A stretch of 64,000 bases of DNA, from positions 62,001 to 126,000 of the forward strand of contig NZ_JAFAJM010000013.1 of NCBI RefSeq assembly GCF_019236175.1. The letters are read 5' to 3'. Positions 32,501 through 42,162 of the stretch are shown here, piece by piece. Each line of letters starts with the position of its first letter. Within the stretch, counting starts at the first letter, position 1. The notes below the pieces were generated by a model. It saw nothing but the letters and a program-made list of their open reading frames with translations. It did no database searches and had not been told where the DNA came from. Both the position numbers and the translations under genes were made by a program. The stretch is from Chryseobacterium sp. Its GTDB lineage: Bacteria; Bacteroidota; Bacteroidia; Flavobacteriales; Weeksellaceae.

Positions 32501-33466
32501 ATTATTAAACAGCTCATGCAGTTTCTGCTGAAGAATCTTTTTATCAGGAAGCTGAGTTTTGTATTCAGAAACCATCGTTGGGGAGAGACTTCTGCTTAGT
32601 GCATATTCTACCACTTCACTGTCTTTGTCTTTACACAACAGTACACCAATACTTGGATTTTCGTTCTGACGTTTAACATCTCTGTCCAAAGCTTCCAAAT
32701 AAAAGTTGAGCTGGCCCAGATGTTCCGGTTTGAACTTATCGGCTTTCAGTTCAAATGCGACCAAGCATTGCAATCCTCTGTGATAGAATAAAAGATCAAT
32801 ATAGAAATCAGAATTTCCAACCTGTACTTTATATTCTTCGCTGATAAAAAGAAAATCCCTGCCGAGTTCAAGAATGAAATTTTTCATCTGTTCGATTAAA
32901 CCTTTTTGAAGATCACTTTCATTGAACGTTTCAGGAAGATTTAAAAAATCAAATACATAGCTGTCCTTAAAAGTATTGACAACGTTCGTATTAGTATCCC
33001 TCAACACTGTTGAGAGTTTTGAATTTCCAATCATGGTTCTTTCAAAAAGGCTGCTGGATATCTGCCTATCCAGTTCCCGAAAGCTGTAATTTTCATGTTT
33101 CGTCAGCTTCATGTAAAACTCCTGTTCTTCGATGCTCTTACAGCGTGAAAAAATCGCAAGGTTATGAGACCAACTGATTTCTCTCAACAGTGTTGAGACT
33201 TTTGGAAATTCCTTATAAGTCTCATAAAACTGCTTCATTCTCCAAAGATTTTTATCCGAAAAACCTTTTAGATCAGGTTCATTAGTCTGGATAAACTGAG
33301 CCAATTCTTTGACCACAGATTGTCCCCACTCACTCAGCTCCACTTTCTTGCTGATGTATCCACCGATGTTCCAATATAAATCAATGAGTTCCTCATTGAC
33401 TTTTCTTATGGCATTACTGCGAGATTGTTTGATCAATTCAATAATGTCTGTGAATCTTTTATCCAT
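32492..33466 (-). CDS. DUF1016/YhcG-type PDDEXK nuclease-like protein
   Basis: 324 aa from ATG 33466 (MDKRFTDIIELIKQSRSNA; the frame is open to 33571 but the family normally starts here). The N-terminal DUF1016 part has the pattern LYWNIGGYISKKVELSEWG. The C-terminal PDDEXK-like part has NSDFYIDLLFYHRGLQCLVAFELK, the expected D and E-x-K of the restriction-nuclease fold. Members are found in many bacteria next to mobile elements and restriction systems. It sits in reverse between traD and traE, so it is an insertion in the transfer operon. Function unknown; nuclease activity is inferred from the fold. Confidence 0.8.
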   Translation of the reverse strand: MDKRFTDIIELIKQSRSNAIRKVNEELIDLYWNIGGYISKKVELSEWGQSVVKELAQFIQTNEPDLKGFSDKNLWRMKQFYETYKEFPKVSTLLREISWSHNLAIFSRCKSIEEQEFYMKLTKHENYSFRELDRQISSSLFERTMIGNSKLSTVLRDTNTNVVNTFKDSYVFDFLNLPETFNESDLQKGLIEQMKNFILELGRDFLFISEEYKVQVGNSDFYIDLLFYHRGLQCLVAFELKADKFKPEHLGQLNFYLEALDRDVKRQNENPSIGVLLCKDKDSEVVEYALSRSLSPTMVSEYKTQLPDKKILQQKLHELFNNRL

Positions 33467-33649
33467 GATTTCCTTTTTCGGGTTTCCTGCAAATTTACAA
33501 TTAATTATAAACGAATCCTGAGAAGAATCCTGCTGTTCAACAGCCAAAATATTCCTCCTACTGCCATTCATATTGATTTCTTTCAGTTTCTGACAACTTT
33601 GTTTTCAAGCCCATAAAGTCTGGGTTTCATTATCAAAAATCTATTTATT

Positions 33650-33955
33650 ATGAAAAAACAAAGAAAAAAAATTCTGCTACTGGGTGTAATCCTAATAGCG
33701 GTAACGGGCGCCTTTGCCCAGGGTAATGGTAGTGCTGGAATCAACGAGGCAACGCAGATGGTCACATCTTACTTTGAACCCGCTACACAATTAATTTACG
33801 CCATAGGGGCAGTCGTCGGACTCATCGGAGGTGTAAAGGTTTATAACAAGTTCAGCAGTGGGGATCCTGACACCAGTAAGACGGCTGCGAGCTGGTTCGG
33901 AGCATGTATCTTCTTAATTGTTGCCGCAACTATTCTTCGCTCATTCTTCCTTTAA
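33650..33955 (+). CDS. traE: TraE, DUF4134 membrane protein
   Basis: 101 aa. Signal-like N-terminus, then two further membrane helices (YAIGAVVGLIGGVKVY and GACIFLIVAATILRSFF). This is the pattern of DUF4134 TraE, comparable to VirB2-like pilin subunits. First gene of the second tra unit; it must have its own promoter since a terminator follows traD. TraF starts 10 bp after its stop. Confidence 0.85.
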   Translation: MKKQRKKILLLGVILIAVTGAFAQGNGSAGINEATQMVTSYFEPATQLIYAIGAVVGLIGGVKVYNKFSSGDPDTSKTAASWFGACIFLIVAATILRSFFL

Positions 33956-33965
33956 AAAGATGATT

Positions 33966-34298
33966 ATGAATAGCTATCACATTAATAAAGGAATAGGAAG
34001 GGCGGTAGAATTTAAGGGACTTAAAGCGCAATACCTCTTCATCTTTGCCGGAGGATTATTAGCAGTATTACTCTGTGTCATGCTTATGTATATAGCTGGA
34101 GTTAATACGTCTCTGTGTTTGATTCTAGGAGGAATCAGCAGTGGAGTTCTCATATGGCAAACCTTCGCACTGAATGGAAAATACGGAGAACATGGTCTGA
34201 TGAAAGTAGGTGCCCGCAAGAAACATCCGAAATACATCATCAGTCGAAAGAATATTTACCGGTATTTGAAAAATAACCGTAAAAGAACAGACGTATGA
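33966..34298 (+). CDS. traF: TraF, DUF4133 membrane protein
   Basis: 110 aa from the ATG at 33966 (MNSYHINKGIGRAVEFKGL is the usual family start; ATG 33960 is two codons earlier). Two membrane helices span about residues 22-44 and 46-65. DUF4133 proteins are comparable to VirB3 and pair with the VirB4 ATPase. The stop overlaps the traG start by 4 bp (34295-34298). Confidence 0.85.
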   Translation: MNSYHINKGIGRAVEFKGLKAQYLFIFAGGLLAVLLCVMLMYIAGVNTSLCLILGGISSGVLIWQTFALNGKYGEHGLMKVGARKKHPKYIISRKNIYRYLKNNRKRTDV

Positions 34299-36805
34299 GA
34301 AATTCTTCCAAAGTAGCCACCTTGGAAAGTAAATTTCCTTTGCTGGCTATTGAAAACGATTGTATCATTTCAAAGGACGCGGATGTTACGGTTTGCTTTA
34401 AGGTTAGACTTCCTGAACTGTTTACTCTTGCTTCCGCTGAATATGAAGCCATGCATTCCGCTTGGTTCAAAGCCATTAAAACACTCCCGGATTTCACTGT
34501 GGTTCATAAGCAGGATTGGTTTATCAAAGAAAACTATACTCCTAATCTTTCGAGAGAAGATCAGAGTTTTCTTTCCAAATCATTTGAAAGACATTTCAAT
34601 GAGAGAGCTTTTTTAAATCATTACTGCTATCTGTTCATTACTAAAACCAGTAAGGAGAGAATGCGGATGCAGAGTAACTTTTCATCTCTATGTAAGGGAA
34701 AGCTCATTCCCAAGGAGATCAAAGATAAAGAAGTCATCAGTCGTTTTCTTGAAGCTGTCGATCAACTGGAAAGGATTATGAATGACACTGGTTATATCCA
34801 TCTGGAAAGGATAACAGAAGATGAGATATCCGGAACTTCCGAAAGGTCAGGACTACTGGAGCAATATCTGACTCTATCCCGTGAAACCCATCCATCATTG
34901 CAGGACATCAAGTTAGGATCTGAAGAAATGCGGATCGGTAACAATCGTATTAGCATGCACACCTTATCAGATACAGAAGATCTGCCCGGCACTGTTTCAT
35001 CGCACAGCCGTTATGAGAAATTAAGCACTGACCGCAGTGACTGTCTTCTATCATTTGCTTCTCCCGTGGGACTTTTGCTCAGTTGCAATCACATTTATAA
35101 CCAGTATCTGTTCATTGACAACAGTGATGAAAACCTTCGTCAGTTTGAAAAATCTGCAAGGAATATGCATTCACTGGCGAGATACAGCAGAGCCAATCAG
35201 ATTAATAAGGAATGGATTGAGAAGTATTTGAATGAAGCACATTCTTTCGGGTTACAATCTATACGCGCTCATTTTAATATAATGTCATGGTCTGACAATC
35301 CTACTGAGCTTAAGCAGTTAAAGAATGATACGGGAAGTGCTTTGGCTTTAATGGATTGTAAACCCCGTCATAATACGACAGATACAGCAACATTATATTG
35401 GGCAGGAATTCCGGGCAATGCAGCAGATTTTCCAAGTGAAGAAAGCTTCTATACCTTCATAGAACCAGCTTTATGTTTTTTCACCGAAGAAACCAACTAT
35501 CAGGATTCACCGTCACCATTTGGGATTAAGATGGCTGACCGTCTGACAGGAAAACCGATTCATCTGGATATTTCAGATCTGCCGATGAAGCAGGGGATTA
35601 TCACCAATAGAAATAAGTTCATCCTCGGACCTTCAGGAAGCGGTAAATCCTTCTTTACAAACCATATGGTAAGACAGTATTATGAGCAGGGAGCGCATGT
35701 CCTTCTTGTAGATACCGGAAATTCCTATCAGGGATTATGTGAACTCATTAAAGGTAAAACCAAAGGAGAGGATGGGGTATATTTCACCTATACAGAAGAT
35801 AATCCTATTGCCTTCAATCCATTCTATACCGATGACGGAATCTTTGACATCGAAAAAAGGGAGAGTATCAAAACCTTGATTCTGACACTATGGAAAAGAG
35901 ATGATGAACCACCGACCCGTTCAGAGGAAGTGGCATTGTCCAATGCAGTCAGCGGATATGTCGAAAGGATTAAAATCAATGACCAGCATCCTTCTTTTAA
36001 TGGATTTTATGAATACGTTAAAGATGACTATCAGAAAGTATTGGAGCAAAAGAAAGTCAGGGAAAAAGACTTTGATATTGCCAACTTTCTCAATGTGCTG
36101 GAACCTTATTACAGAGGTGGGGAGTATGACTATCTGCTCAATTCAGAGAAGCAGCTGGACTTGTTATCCAAGCGTTTCATTGTCTTCGAAATCGATGCCA
36201 TTAAAGATCATAAAATTCTGTTTCCTATTGTGACCATTATCATAATGGAAGTCTTCATCAATAAGATGCGAAGGCTCAAAGGAATCAGAAAACTGATCCT
36301 CATCGAAGAAGCCTGGAAAGCCATTGCCAAAGAAGGTATGGCAGAGTACATCAAATACCTTTTCAAGACGGTAAGGAAATTTTTCGGAGAAGCCATTGTA
36401 GTGACTCAGGAAGTCGATGATATTATCCAGTCACCAATTGTTAAGGAAAGTATCATCAACAATTCGGATTGTAAGATTCTTCTTGACCAAAGGAGGTACA
36501 TGAACAAGTTTGATGATATCCAAGCGATGCTGGGATTGACTGACAAAGAAAAATCTCAAGTGCTTTCTATTAATATGGATAATGATCCACGAAGGCTTTA
36601 CAAGGAAGTCTGGATTGGATTAGGCGGAACGCATTCTGCGGTCTATGCGACCGAAGTTTCTACAGAAGAATATATGGCCTATACTACAGAAGAAACAGAA
36701 AAGATGGAAGTGATGAATCTTGCATCAGAACTTGATGGCAATGTCGAACATGCTATCAAGCGGATTTCTCTCAAGAGAATCAAATCGAATACAAAAGACA
36801 ATTAA
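34295..36805 (+). CDS. traG: TraG, VirB4-family conjugation ATPase
   Basis: 836 aa. The C-terminal ATPase domain has Walker A GPSGSGKS (residues 445-452), Walker B LILIEEAWKAI and a following TVRKFFGEAIVVTQE. The N-terminal 420 residues form the CagE/TrbE/VirB4-type region. It energises pilus assembly and substrate transfer at the inner membrane. It is coupled to traF and followed by traI after 21 bp. Length matches TraG of Bacteroides conjugative transposons. Confidence 0.92.
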   Translation: MRNSSKVATLESKFPLLAIENDCIISKDADVTVCFKVRLPELFTLASAEYEAMHSAWFKAIKTLPDFTVVHKQDWFIKENYTPNLSREDQSFLSKSFERHFNERAFLNHYCYLFITKTSKERMRMQSNFSSLCKGKLIPKEIKDKEVISRFLEAVDQLERIMNDTGYIHLERITEDEISGTSERSGLLEQYLTLSRETHPSLQDIKLGSEEMRIGNNRISMHTLSDTEDLPGTVSSHSRYEKLSTDRSDCLLSFASPVGLLLSCNHIYNQYLFIDNSDENLRQFEKSARNMHSLARYSRANQINKEWIEKYLNEAHSFGLQSIRAHFNIMSWSDNPTELKQLKNDTGSALALMDCKPRHNTTDTATLYWAGIPGNAADFPSEESFYTFIEPALCFFTEETNYQDSPSPFGIKMADRLTGKPIHLDISDLPMKQGIITNRNKFILGPSGSGKSFFTNHMVRQYYEQGAHVLLVDTGNSYQGLCELIKGKTKGEDGVYFTYTEDNPIAFNPFYTDDGIFDIEKRESIKTLILTLWKRDDEPPTRSEEVALSNAVSGYVERIKINDQHPSFNGFYEYVKDDYQKVLEQKKVREKDFDIANFLNVLEPYYRGGEYDYLLNSEKQLDLLSKRFIVFEIDAIKDHKILFPIVTIIIMEVFINKMRRLKGIRKLILIEEAWKAIAKEGMAEYIKYLFKTVRKFFGEAIVVTQEVDDIIQSPIVKESIINNSDCKILLDQRRYMNKFDDIQAMLGLTDKEKSQVLSINMDNDPRRLYKEVWIGLGGTHSAVYATEVSTEEYMAYTTEETEKMEVMNLASELDGNVEHAIKRISLKRIKSNTKDN

Positions 36806-36826
36806 ATCATTTAAAATCTTAAAACA

Positions 36827-37459
36827 ATGAAAAATTTAATCATTAAAACCTTAATGGTAGCATTTTTTGCTGCCGTGACCGATACAAAAGCACAATTTGT
36901 CGTAACTGACCCCGCAAACCTGGCTTCGGGAATTTTGAACTCAGCCAATGAAATCGTGCAGACTTCATCAACGGTATCCAATGTCGTAAAAAACTTCAAT
37001 GAAGTTAAAAAGGTGTATGAGCAAGGCAAAGAATATTATGACCAGCTGAAAGCCATCAATAATCTAGTCAAAGATGCCAGAAAGGTTCAGCAGACAGTCC
37101 TATTGGTGGGCGATGTTTCGGAGATGTATGTCAACAATTTCGGTAAAATGCTGAATGACCCCAACTTCAATGCGCAGGAATTAGCTTCCATTGCCAATGG
37201 TTATTCGGCACTTCTTACTGAGAGTACGGAGCTATTGAAAGAGCTGAAGGAGATCATCACTTCTAACGGGCTTTCTCTGAATGATAAAGAAAGGATGGAT
37301 GTAGTTGACCGAGTGTATAAAGAGGTCAAAGCGTATCATAATCTGGTAAGATACTATACCAATAAGAATATTTCGGTAAGTTATCTGAGAGCTAAAAAAC
37401 AGAACAATACCCAAAGGGTATTAGATCTTTACGGAACCTCCAATCAAAAATACTGGTAA
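36827..37459 (+). CDS. traI: TraI, DUF4141 periplasmic protein
   Basis: 210 aa. Signal peptide (about residues 1-22, ending TKAQ), then a long helical body: LASGILNSANEIVQTSSTVS, then NEVKKVYEQGKEYYDQLKAI. This resembles VirB5-like minor pilin or pilus-tip proteins. Gene order after traG agrees with the TraI position. TraJ starts 1 bp after its stop. Confidence 0.85.
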   Translation: MKNLIIKTLMVAFFAAVTDTKAQFVVTDPANLASGILNSANEIVQTSSTVSNVVKNFNEVKKVYEQGKEYYDQLKAINNLVKDARKVQQTVLLVGDVSEMYVNNFGKMLNDPNFNAQELASIANGYSALLTESTELLKELKEIITSNGLSLNDKERMDVVDRVYKEVKAYHNLVRYYTNKNISVSYLRAKKQNNTQRVLDLYGTSNQKYW

Positions 37460-37460
37460 T

Positions 37461-38453
37461 ATGGAACCAAGCAACTTACACGAAGTCCTGCGTTCCGTTT
37501 ACGAAGAAATGATGCCAATGTGCGCCGATATGGCTGCAGTCGCAAAAGGAGTTGCCGGTCTAGGAGCCTTGTTCTATGTGGCATTAAAAGTCTGGCAGTC
37601 ATTGAGCCGTGCGGAGCCTATTGATTTGTTTCCCATGCTGAGACCTTTTGCCATAGGTATCTGCATTATGTTTTTCTCGACATTGGTGTTAGGAAGTCTG
37701 AATGGTGTGATGAGTCCTATTGTTCAGGGAAGTCATTCAATGCTGGAAAATCAGATATTGGATATGAATGAACTGCAGCAGAAAAAAGATCTTTTGGAAC
37801 GGGAAGCGATGCTAAGGAATCCGGAGATGGCTTATCTTATTTCAAACGAAGAATTTGACAAAAAGCTGGAGGAGCTCGGATGGTCACCATCGGATTTGGT
37901 TACGATGTCAGGAATGTATATTGAAAGAGAAATGTTTGCTATTAAGAAAGACATCAGAGATGGTTTCCGGGAGTTTCTTGAAATATTGTTTCAGGCTGCA
38001 GCACTGGTTATTGATACCATCAGAACTTTCTTTCTGATCGTGCTTTCAATCTTGGGACCAATAGCATTTGCGATTTCTGTCTGGGATGGATTTCAGACCA
38101 CTTTAAGTCAATGGCTGACAAGATATATCAGTGTTTACCTATGGCTGCCTGTTGCTGATATTTTCAGTGCCATTCTTGCCAAGATACAAACTTTGATTTT
38201 AGAACGGGATATCGAGATGCTCGCTGATACGACTTTTATTCCTGATACTTCCAATACGGTTTATATTATTTATATGGTGATTGGCATCATAGGCTACTTT
38301 ACGGTGCCAACGGTGACTGGTTGGGTAATTCAGGCAGGAGGAGCAGGCAATTTCATGCGTAATGTGAACCAGACAGCTACGAAATCAGGCAATGTTGCAG
38401 GAGCGGCAGTAGGTTCAGCAACAGGAAATATTTCGGGAAGATTATTAAAATAA
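37461..38453 (+). CDS. traJ: TraJ, VirB6-like inner-membrane channel protein
   Basis: 330 aa. Multiple membrane helices (about 5-6), with a hydrophilic, charged region between helices 2 and 3 (about residues 95-165) and a Gly/Ala/Thr-rich C-terminus. This is the VirB6-like pattern of polytopic conjugation proteins. It follows traI by 1 bp and precedes traK by 13 bp. Confidence 0.88.
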   Translation: MEPSNLHEVLRSVYEEMMPMCADMAAVAKGVAGLGALFYVALKVWQSLSRAEPIDLFPMLRPFAIGICIMFFSTLVLGSLNGVMSPIVQGSHSMLENQILDMNELQQKKDLLEREAMLRNPEMAYLISNEEFDKKLEELGWSPSDLVTMSGMYIEREMFAIKKDIRDGFREFLEILFQAAALVIDTIRTFFLIVLSILGPIAFAISVWDGFQTTLSQWLTRYISVYLWLPVADIFSAILAKIQTLILERDIEMLADTTFIPDTSNTVYIIYMVIGIIGYFTVPTVTGWVIQAGGAGNFMRNVNQTATKSGNVAGAAVGSATGNISGRLLK

Positions 38454-38466
38454 AAAATACAGTTCT

Positions 38467-39090
38467 ATGGAATTTAAAACTTTAAGAAATATTGAGAGCA
38501 GCTTTAAGCAGATCCGCTTGTTTACGTTCGTTTTTGCTATGTTGTGTTTTGGAGTAGTAGGGGTCGTGGTATTCAAATCCTATCAGTTCGCTGAAAAACA
38601 ACGTGAGAAAATCTATGTGCTGGACAATGGTAAATCTTTAATGGTTGCCCTTTCTCAGGATATGTCGATTAACAGACCTGTTGAAGCAAGAGAGCATGTG
38701 AGACGATTTCATGAATTGTTCTTCACGATAGCACCTGATAAGAATGCTATTGAAAGCAATGTAAAAAGGGCTTTTGATTTAGCTGATCAATCCGCATTCA
38801 ATTACTATAAAGACCTTCAGGAAAAAGGTTACTATAACAGAATCATTTCAGGTAATATTCAGCAGAGAATTGAGGTAGACAGTGTCGTTGCCAACTTTGA
38901 CAGTTATCCTTATGGCGTAAAAACTTATGCGAGACAATTTATTATCAGATCCAGTAATCTTACCATCAGAAATTTAGTTACCAACTGTTCGCTGGTTAAT
39001 TCGGTACGGTCTGACAGTAATCCTCAGGGATTTACCATTGAAAAATTCAACGTGCTTGAAAATAAAGATGTTGAAACTGTTGAACGCTAA
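38467..39090 (+). CDS. traK: TraK, VirB8-like protein
   Basis: 207 aa. A single N-terminal membrane helix (residues about 19-38, TFVFAMLCFGVVGVVVF) precedes a periplasmic domain with alternating helix and strands. TraK is the VirB8-type assembly scaffold of these ICEs. Next gene traL starts 10 bp beyond the stop. Confidence 0.88.
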   Translation: MEFKTLRNIESSFKQIRLFTFVFAMLCFGVVGVVVFKSYQFAEKQREKIYVLDNGKSLMVALSQDMSINRPVEAREHVRRFHELFFTIAPDKNAIESNVKRAFDLADQSAFNYYKDLQEKGYYNRIISGNIQQRIEVDSVVANFDSYPYGVKTYARQFIIRSSNLTIRNLVTNCSLVNSVRSDSNPQGFTIEKFNVLENKDVETVER

Positions 39091-39100
39091 AATAACTGCA

Positions 39101-39370
39101 ATGAAAAAACTAAGAGATACAATCGAAAATTATGTTGTAAAGGTTGAAAGCCGTTGGAAAGTTCTTTCAGTAGAGCGACAAAAATTTCTAACCAAGGTTT
39201 TCTTTGGTAGTTATGTTTTGCTGACAATTATTGTCATTATTAGTGTTTTCATTTCTACAAGTCAAAGAAATAATATCATGTCTATCAATCATATTGATGG
39301 TATTTGTAAGAAATCTATCGAAAAAGATTCTGGACAGACTGATGCAGTAGAACCACTCATTAAAAAATAG
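39101..39370 (+). CDS. traL: TraL, small membrane protein
   Basis: 89 aa from the ATG at 39101; the longer frame from 39038 would overlap traK and lacks the expected start. A cytoplasmic basic start is followed by one membrane helix (SYVLLTIIVIISVFI) and a short charged tail. Typical of TraL in CTnDOT-like operons. TraM starts 3 bp after its stop. Confidence 0.8.
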   Translation: MKKLRDTIENYVVKVESRWKVLSVERQKFLTKVFFGSYVLLTIIVIISVFISTSQRNNIMSINHIDGICKKSIEKDSGQTDAVEPLIKK

Positions 39371-39373
39371 AAT

Positions 39374-40672
39374 ATGAAAGACTCAGAGAAAATTAAAGTG
39401 ACAGAAAATGATCTCACACAAAATTCAAACGGAGTGAATGATCATCCCAAGGCTCAATGGAAAAGACTGAAGAAACCTTTCATCTACTTTTTGATGACTG
39501 CTGTATGTGCATCGTGCTTTTATCTGATCTTTAAGCCCAAAACCGATCATACCGTTATTGAAGAGGCTGGTTTTAATACAGCTATTCCACAGGCAAAAGA
39601 CGGTCAATTGCAGTCTGATAAGCAAAAGGCTTATGAGCAGCAGTTATTAGAGCAAAAGAATGAAGAAAAAAGAAATGCAATAACAACCTTATCCGATTAT
39701 TGGAATGACCAAAGCGATTCAAATTCTAATAACAATCCATCAAGTGTAGTGGCTAGAACAAGTATTCTTCAGCAATCAGATCAGAATGCTCTGAACAGCT
39801 ATCGCAATTCCCAACAAACCTTGAGTTCATTTTATGGTCGGGATGATCAGGAAGTCAATAATTTGAGGAAAGAAATTTCAAGATTGAAGAATGAAGCGAT
39901 GCAAAATAATGCTGTTCCTGTTGGCTTAGGAATAAATGATCAGCTAGAACTGATGGAAAAATCATATCAGATGGCAGCTAAGTACCTTCCAACGACTTCA
40001 AAACAGGAAGATCGGGCACCAAAAGAAAAGGTGGAAATACCAACTGGAAAGAAGATTAAATTGACTTCAGCAAAACCAGCACATCCCACTATTGTTTCTT
40101 CATTGTACAGAGAGCCATCTGATAGTGCCTTTATTGCAGGTTTAAATAAGAATAGATTTTATGACAGTGTAAATAATGCAGAGAAATTAGTTCCAGCAAA
40201 AAATGCAATAAGAGGTGTGGTGTACGAAACTAAGACTTTGGTAAATGAAAGTATATTATCCATAAGGCTTTCTGAAGCGATGAATGTCGGACGAACTGAA
40301 ATTCCATCAGGGAGTTTGCTGATTGCCACAAGTAAATTCCAGGGTGGACGACTTCAGTTAAAAATATCTTCCATTCAATATCAAGGTAATGTTTATTCTG
40401 TAGAAATCAATGTTCATGACAATGACGGGCAATTGGGTTTATATATTCCGTATTCACCGGAGCAGAATGCCGTAAAAGATATTGTAGGCAATATGAGCCA
40501 GACTTCCGGTACCAATATTATGATGACCCAATCAGCAGGACAACAGATTGCAGCTGATCTAAGCAGGGGAATCGTACAGGGCTTGTCGGGCTATTTTCAA
40601 AAAAAAGTCAGACAATTGAAAGTCACTGTAAAAGCGGGCCATCAGGTATTACTCTTACCCAAAAATAACTAA
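39374..40672 (+). CDS. traM: TraM, VirB10-like protein
   Basis: 432 aa. One membrane helix (about residues 35-52) follows a cytoplasmic start. A long Gln/Asn/Ser-rich and coiled region spans the periplasm (residues about 75-230), and a C-terminal domain of about 170 residues carries IRGVVYETKTLVNESILSIR and further strands. VirB10/TrbI-like proteins bridge the two membranes of the channel. Order and size fit TraM. Confidence 0.88.
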   Translation: MKDSEKIKVTENDLTQNSNGVNDHPKAQWKRLKKPFIYFLMTAVCASCFYLIFKPKTDHTVIEEAGFNTAIPQAKDGQLQSDKQKAYEQQLLEQKNEEKRNAITTLSDYWNDQSDSNSNNNPSSVVARTSILQQSDQNALNSYRNSQQTLSSFYGRDDQEVNNLRKEISRLKNEAMQNNAVPVGLGINDQLELMEKSYQMAAKYLPTTSKQEDRAPKEKVEIPTGKKIKLTSAKPAHPTIVSSLYREPSDSAFIAGLNKNRFYDSVNNAEKLVPAKNAIRGVVYETKTLVNESILSIRLSEAMNVGRTEIPSGSLLIATSKFQGGRLQLKISSIQYQGNVYSVEINVHDNDGQLGLYIPYSPEQNAVKDIVGNMSQTSGTNIMMTQSAGQQIAADLSRGIVQGLSGYFQKKVRQLKVTVKAGHQVLLLPKNN

Positions 40673-40687
40673 TCAAAAAATTAAAAA

Positions 40688-41590
40688 ATGAATACACAAA
40701 AGAGCCATTATATTCTCATTATGCTATTACTTCTATTGGCAAGCAAGATATTTGGTCAGGATTCTGTGACAACTTATATTTCCTTGGAACAGGGAAAATT
40801 GGAACCTTTCAAAATGCAGGTCACCTACAGTAAAACGAGCCACGTTATTTTTCCATCACCTATACGATATGTTGATCTGGGGAGTGAACTGTTAGTAGCC
40901 AATAAGGCAGAGCCTATCGGAAATGTTCTCCGAATTAAATCTGCTGTGAGAGATTTTGAAGTGGAAACCAATTTTTCGGTCATTACTGAAGATGGAAAAT
41001 TTTACAATTTTGATGTGTCTTACAGTTCTTATCCGGAAATACTCAGCTATGATTTAGTAAAACTTCAAAGGGGTATTGAACGGCAATATACTACTGATGT
41101 ATTGTTTGAGGACCTTAAAGGAAGCTCCACCACTCTGACAGAGCTTATTATGGAAAATCTCTATAAGAAAAGCAACAGAACCACTAAACATATTGTTTCA
41201 AAAAGTTATGGAATTGAGTTTTCGGTCAGGGCACTCCACGTTAATGAAAGCAAATTTTATTTCACATTGCAGATTGAGAATCAAAGTAATGTGGCATATA
41301 GTATTGAATGGGTCAACTTTAAAATTGTTGACAAGAAGAATTTAAAACGAACGGTTGTTCAGGATAAGGTATTAGAAAAGGTTCGAACCTATTTCCCGCA
41401 AATGACAGCAGCTGATCATTCAAACATACAAGGGGTTTATCTGCTGGATCAGTTTACTCTTTTAAAAGATCAGGTGCTGGAAATCGAAATTCTGGAGAAG
41501 AACGGGGAAAGACATCAGAAGATACAGCTTGAAAATTCAGATCTGATTCGTGCAAAATTGATAAAGAGTTTAACCATAAAAACAAAGTAA
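40688..41590 (+). CDS. traN: TraN, VirB9-like (DUF4138) protein
   Basis: 300 aa with a signal peptide (to about residue 21). Mostly beta-strand, with the family opening PFKMQVTYSKTSHVIFPSPI that matches DUF4138 TraN, the VirB9/TrbG-like outer-membrane-core component. It follows traM by 15 bp, and traO begins 1 bp after it. Confidence 0.88.
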   Translation: MNTQKSHYILIMLLLLLASKIFGQDSVTTYISLEQGKLEPFKMQVTYSKTSHVIFPSPIRYVDLGSELLVANKAEPIGNVLRIKSAVRDFEVETNFSVITEDGKFYNFDVSYSSYPEILSYDLVKLQRGIERQYTTDVLFEDLKGSSTTLTELIMENLYKKSNRTTKHIVSKSYGIEFSVRALHVNESKFYFTLQIENQSNVAYSIEWVNFKIVDKKNLKRTVVQDKVLEKVRTYFPQMTAADHSNIQGVYLLDQFTLLKDQVLEIEILEKNGERHQKIQLENSDLIRAKLIKSLTIKTK

Positions 41591-41591
41591 G

Positions 41592-42152
41592 ATGAACAAA
41601 ATTTTTTTAGCAGTCATCTTAACGATTGCATTGAACAGCAAAACATTTGCTCAACAAATGATTCCTGGACAGACAGGTGTTGAATTTTCTTATTCAGTGT
41701 TTCCAAAATCTCCTGAAAATCAAAATTATGCGCTAAGTGCGGGGTTTGTTTCCTACCTAAGGAATGGTAATTACTTTTTTGGACTGGCAGAATATAGCAT
41801 AAAGTATTATGAATACACCAACTATAATATTCCGATAGATACGTTCCTGCTGGGCGGTGGTTACAGTTTTTATGTATGGGGAGACTTCACACGCACAGTT
41901 AATCTTAATCTTGGAATCGGAGGTCTTGCAGGTTACGAACAGGTTAATAGGGGCAATGAATTGCTATATGACGGTTCAATGTTAACAGCAACAGATAACT
42001 TTATTTACGGAGCAAATGGTAAGCTATCCATTGAAAGTTATCTGACCGGACATTTAGTTTTTCTGGTTAATGGGCAACTGAGGTTTTTGAAAAATAGTCA
42101 AATGGCTCAGTTTCATTCTCTGCTGGGAGTTGGAATAAGATATAATTTTTAA
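41592..42152 (+). CDS. traO: TraO, outer-membrane protein
   Basis: 186 aa with signal peptide ending KTFAQ. Beta-strand-rich with repeated aromatic/Gly alternation (YSFYVWGDF, LNLGIGGLAGYEQ) and an F-terminal end (IRYNF), which suggests a small outer-membrane barrel. Position between traN and traQ matches TraO. Confidence 0.85.
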   Translation: MNKIFLAVILTIALNSKTFAQQMIPGQTGVEFSYSVFPKSPENQNYALSAGFVSYLRNGNYFFGLAEYSIKYYEYTNYNIPIDTFLLGGGYSFYVWGDFTRTVNLNLGIGGLAGYEQVNRGNELLYDGSMLTATDNFIYGANGKLSIESYLTGHLVFLVNGQLRFLKNSQMAQFHSLLGVGIRYNF

Positions 42153-42162
42153 AATATTTACA

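Noticed and set aside
33467-33571. Longer start of the DUF1016 protein at 33571
   Set aside because: The extra 35 residues lack the family pattern, and the usual N-terminus MDKRFTDIIELI begins at 33466.
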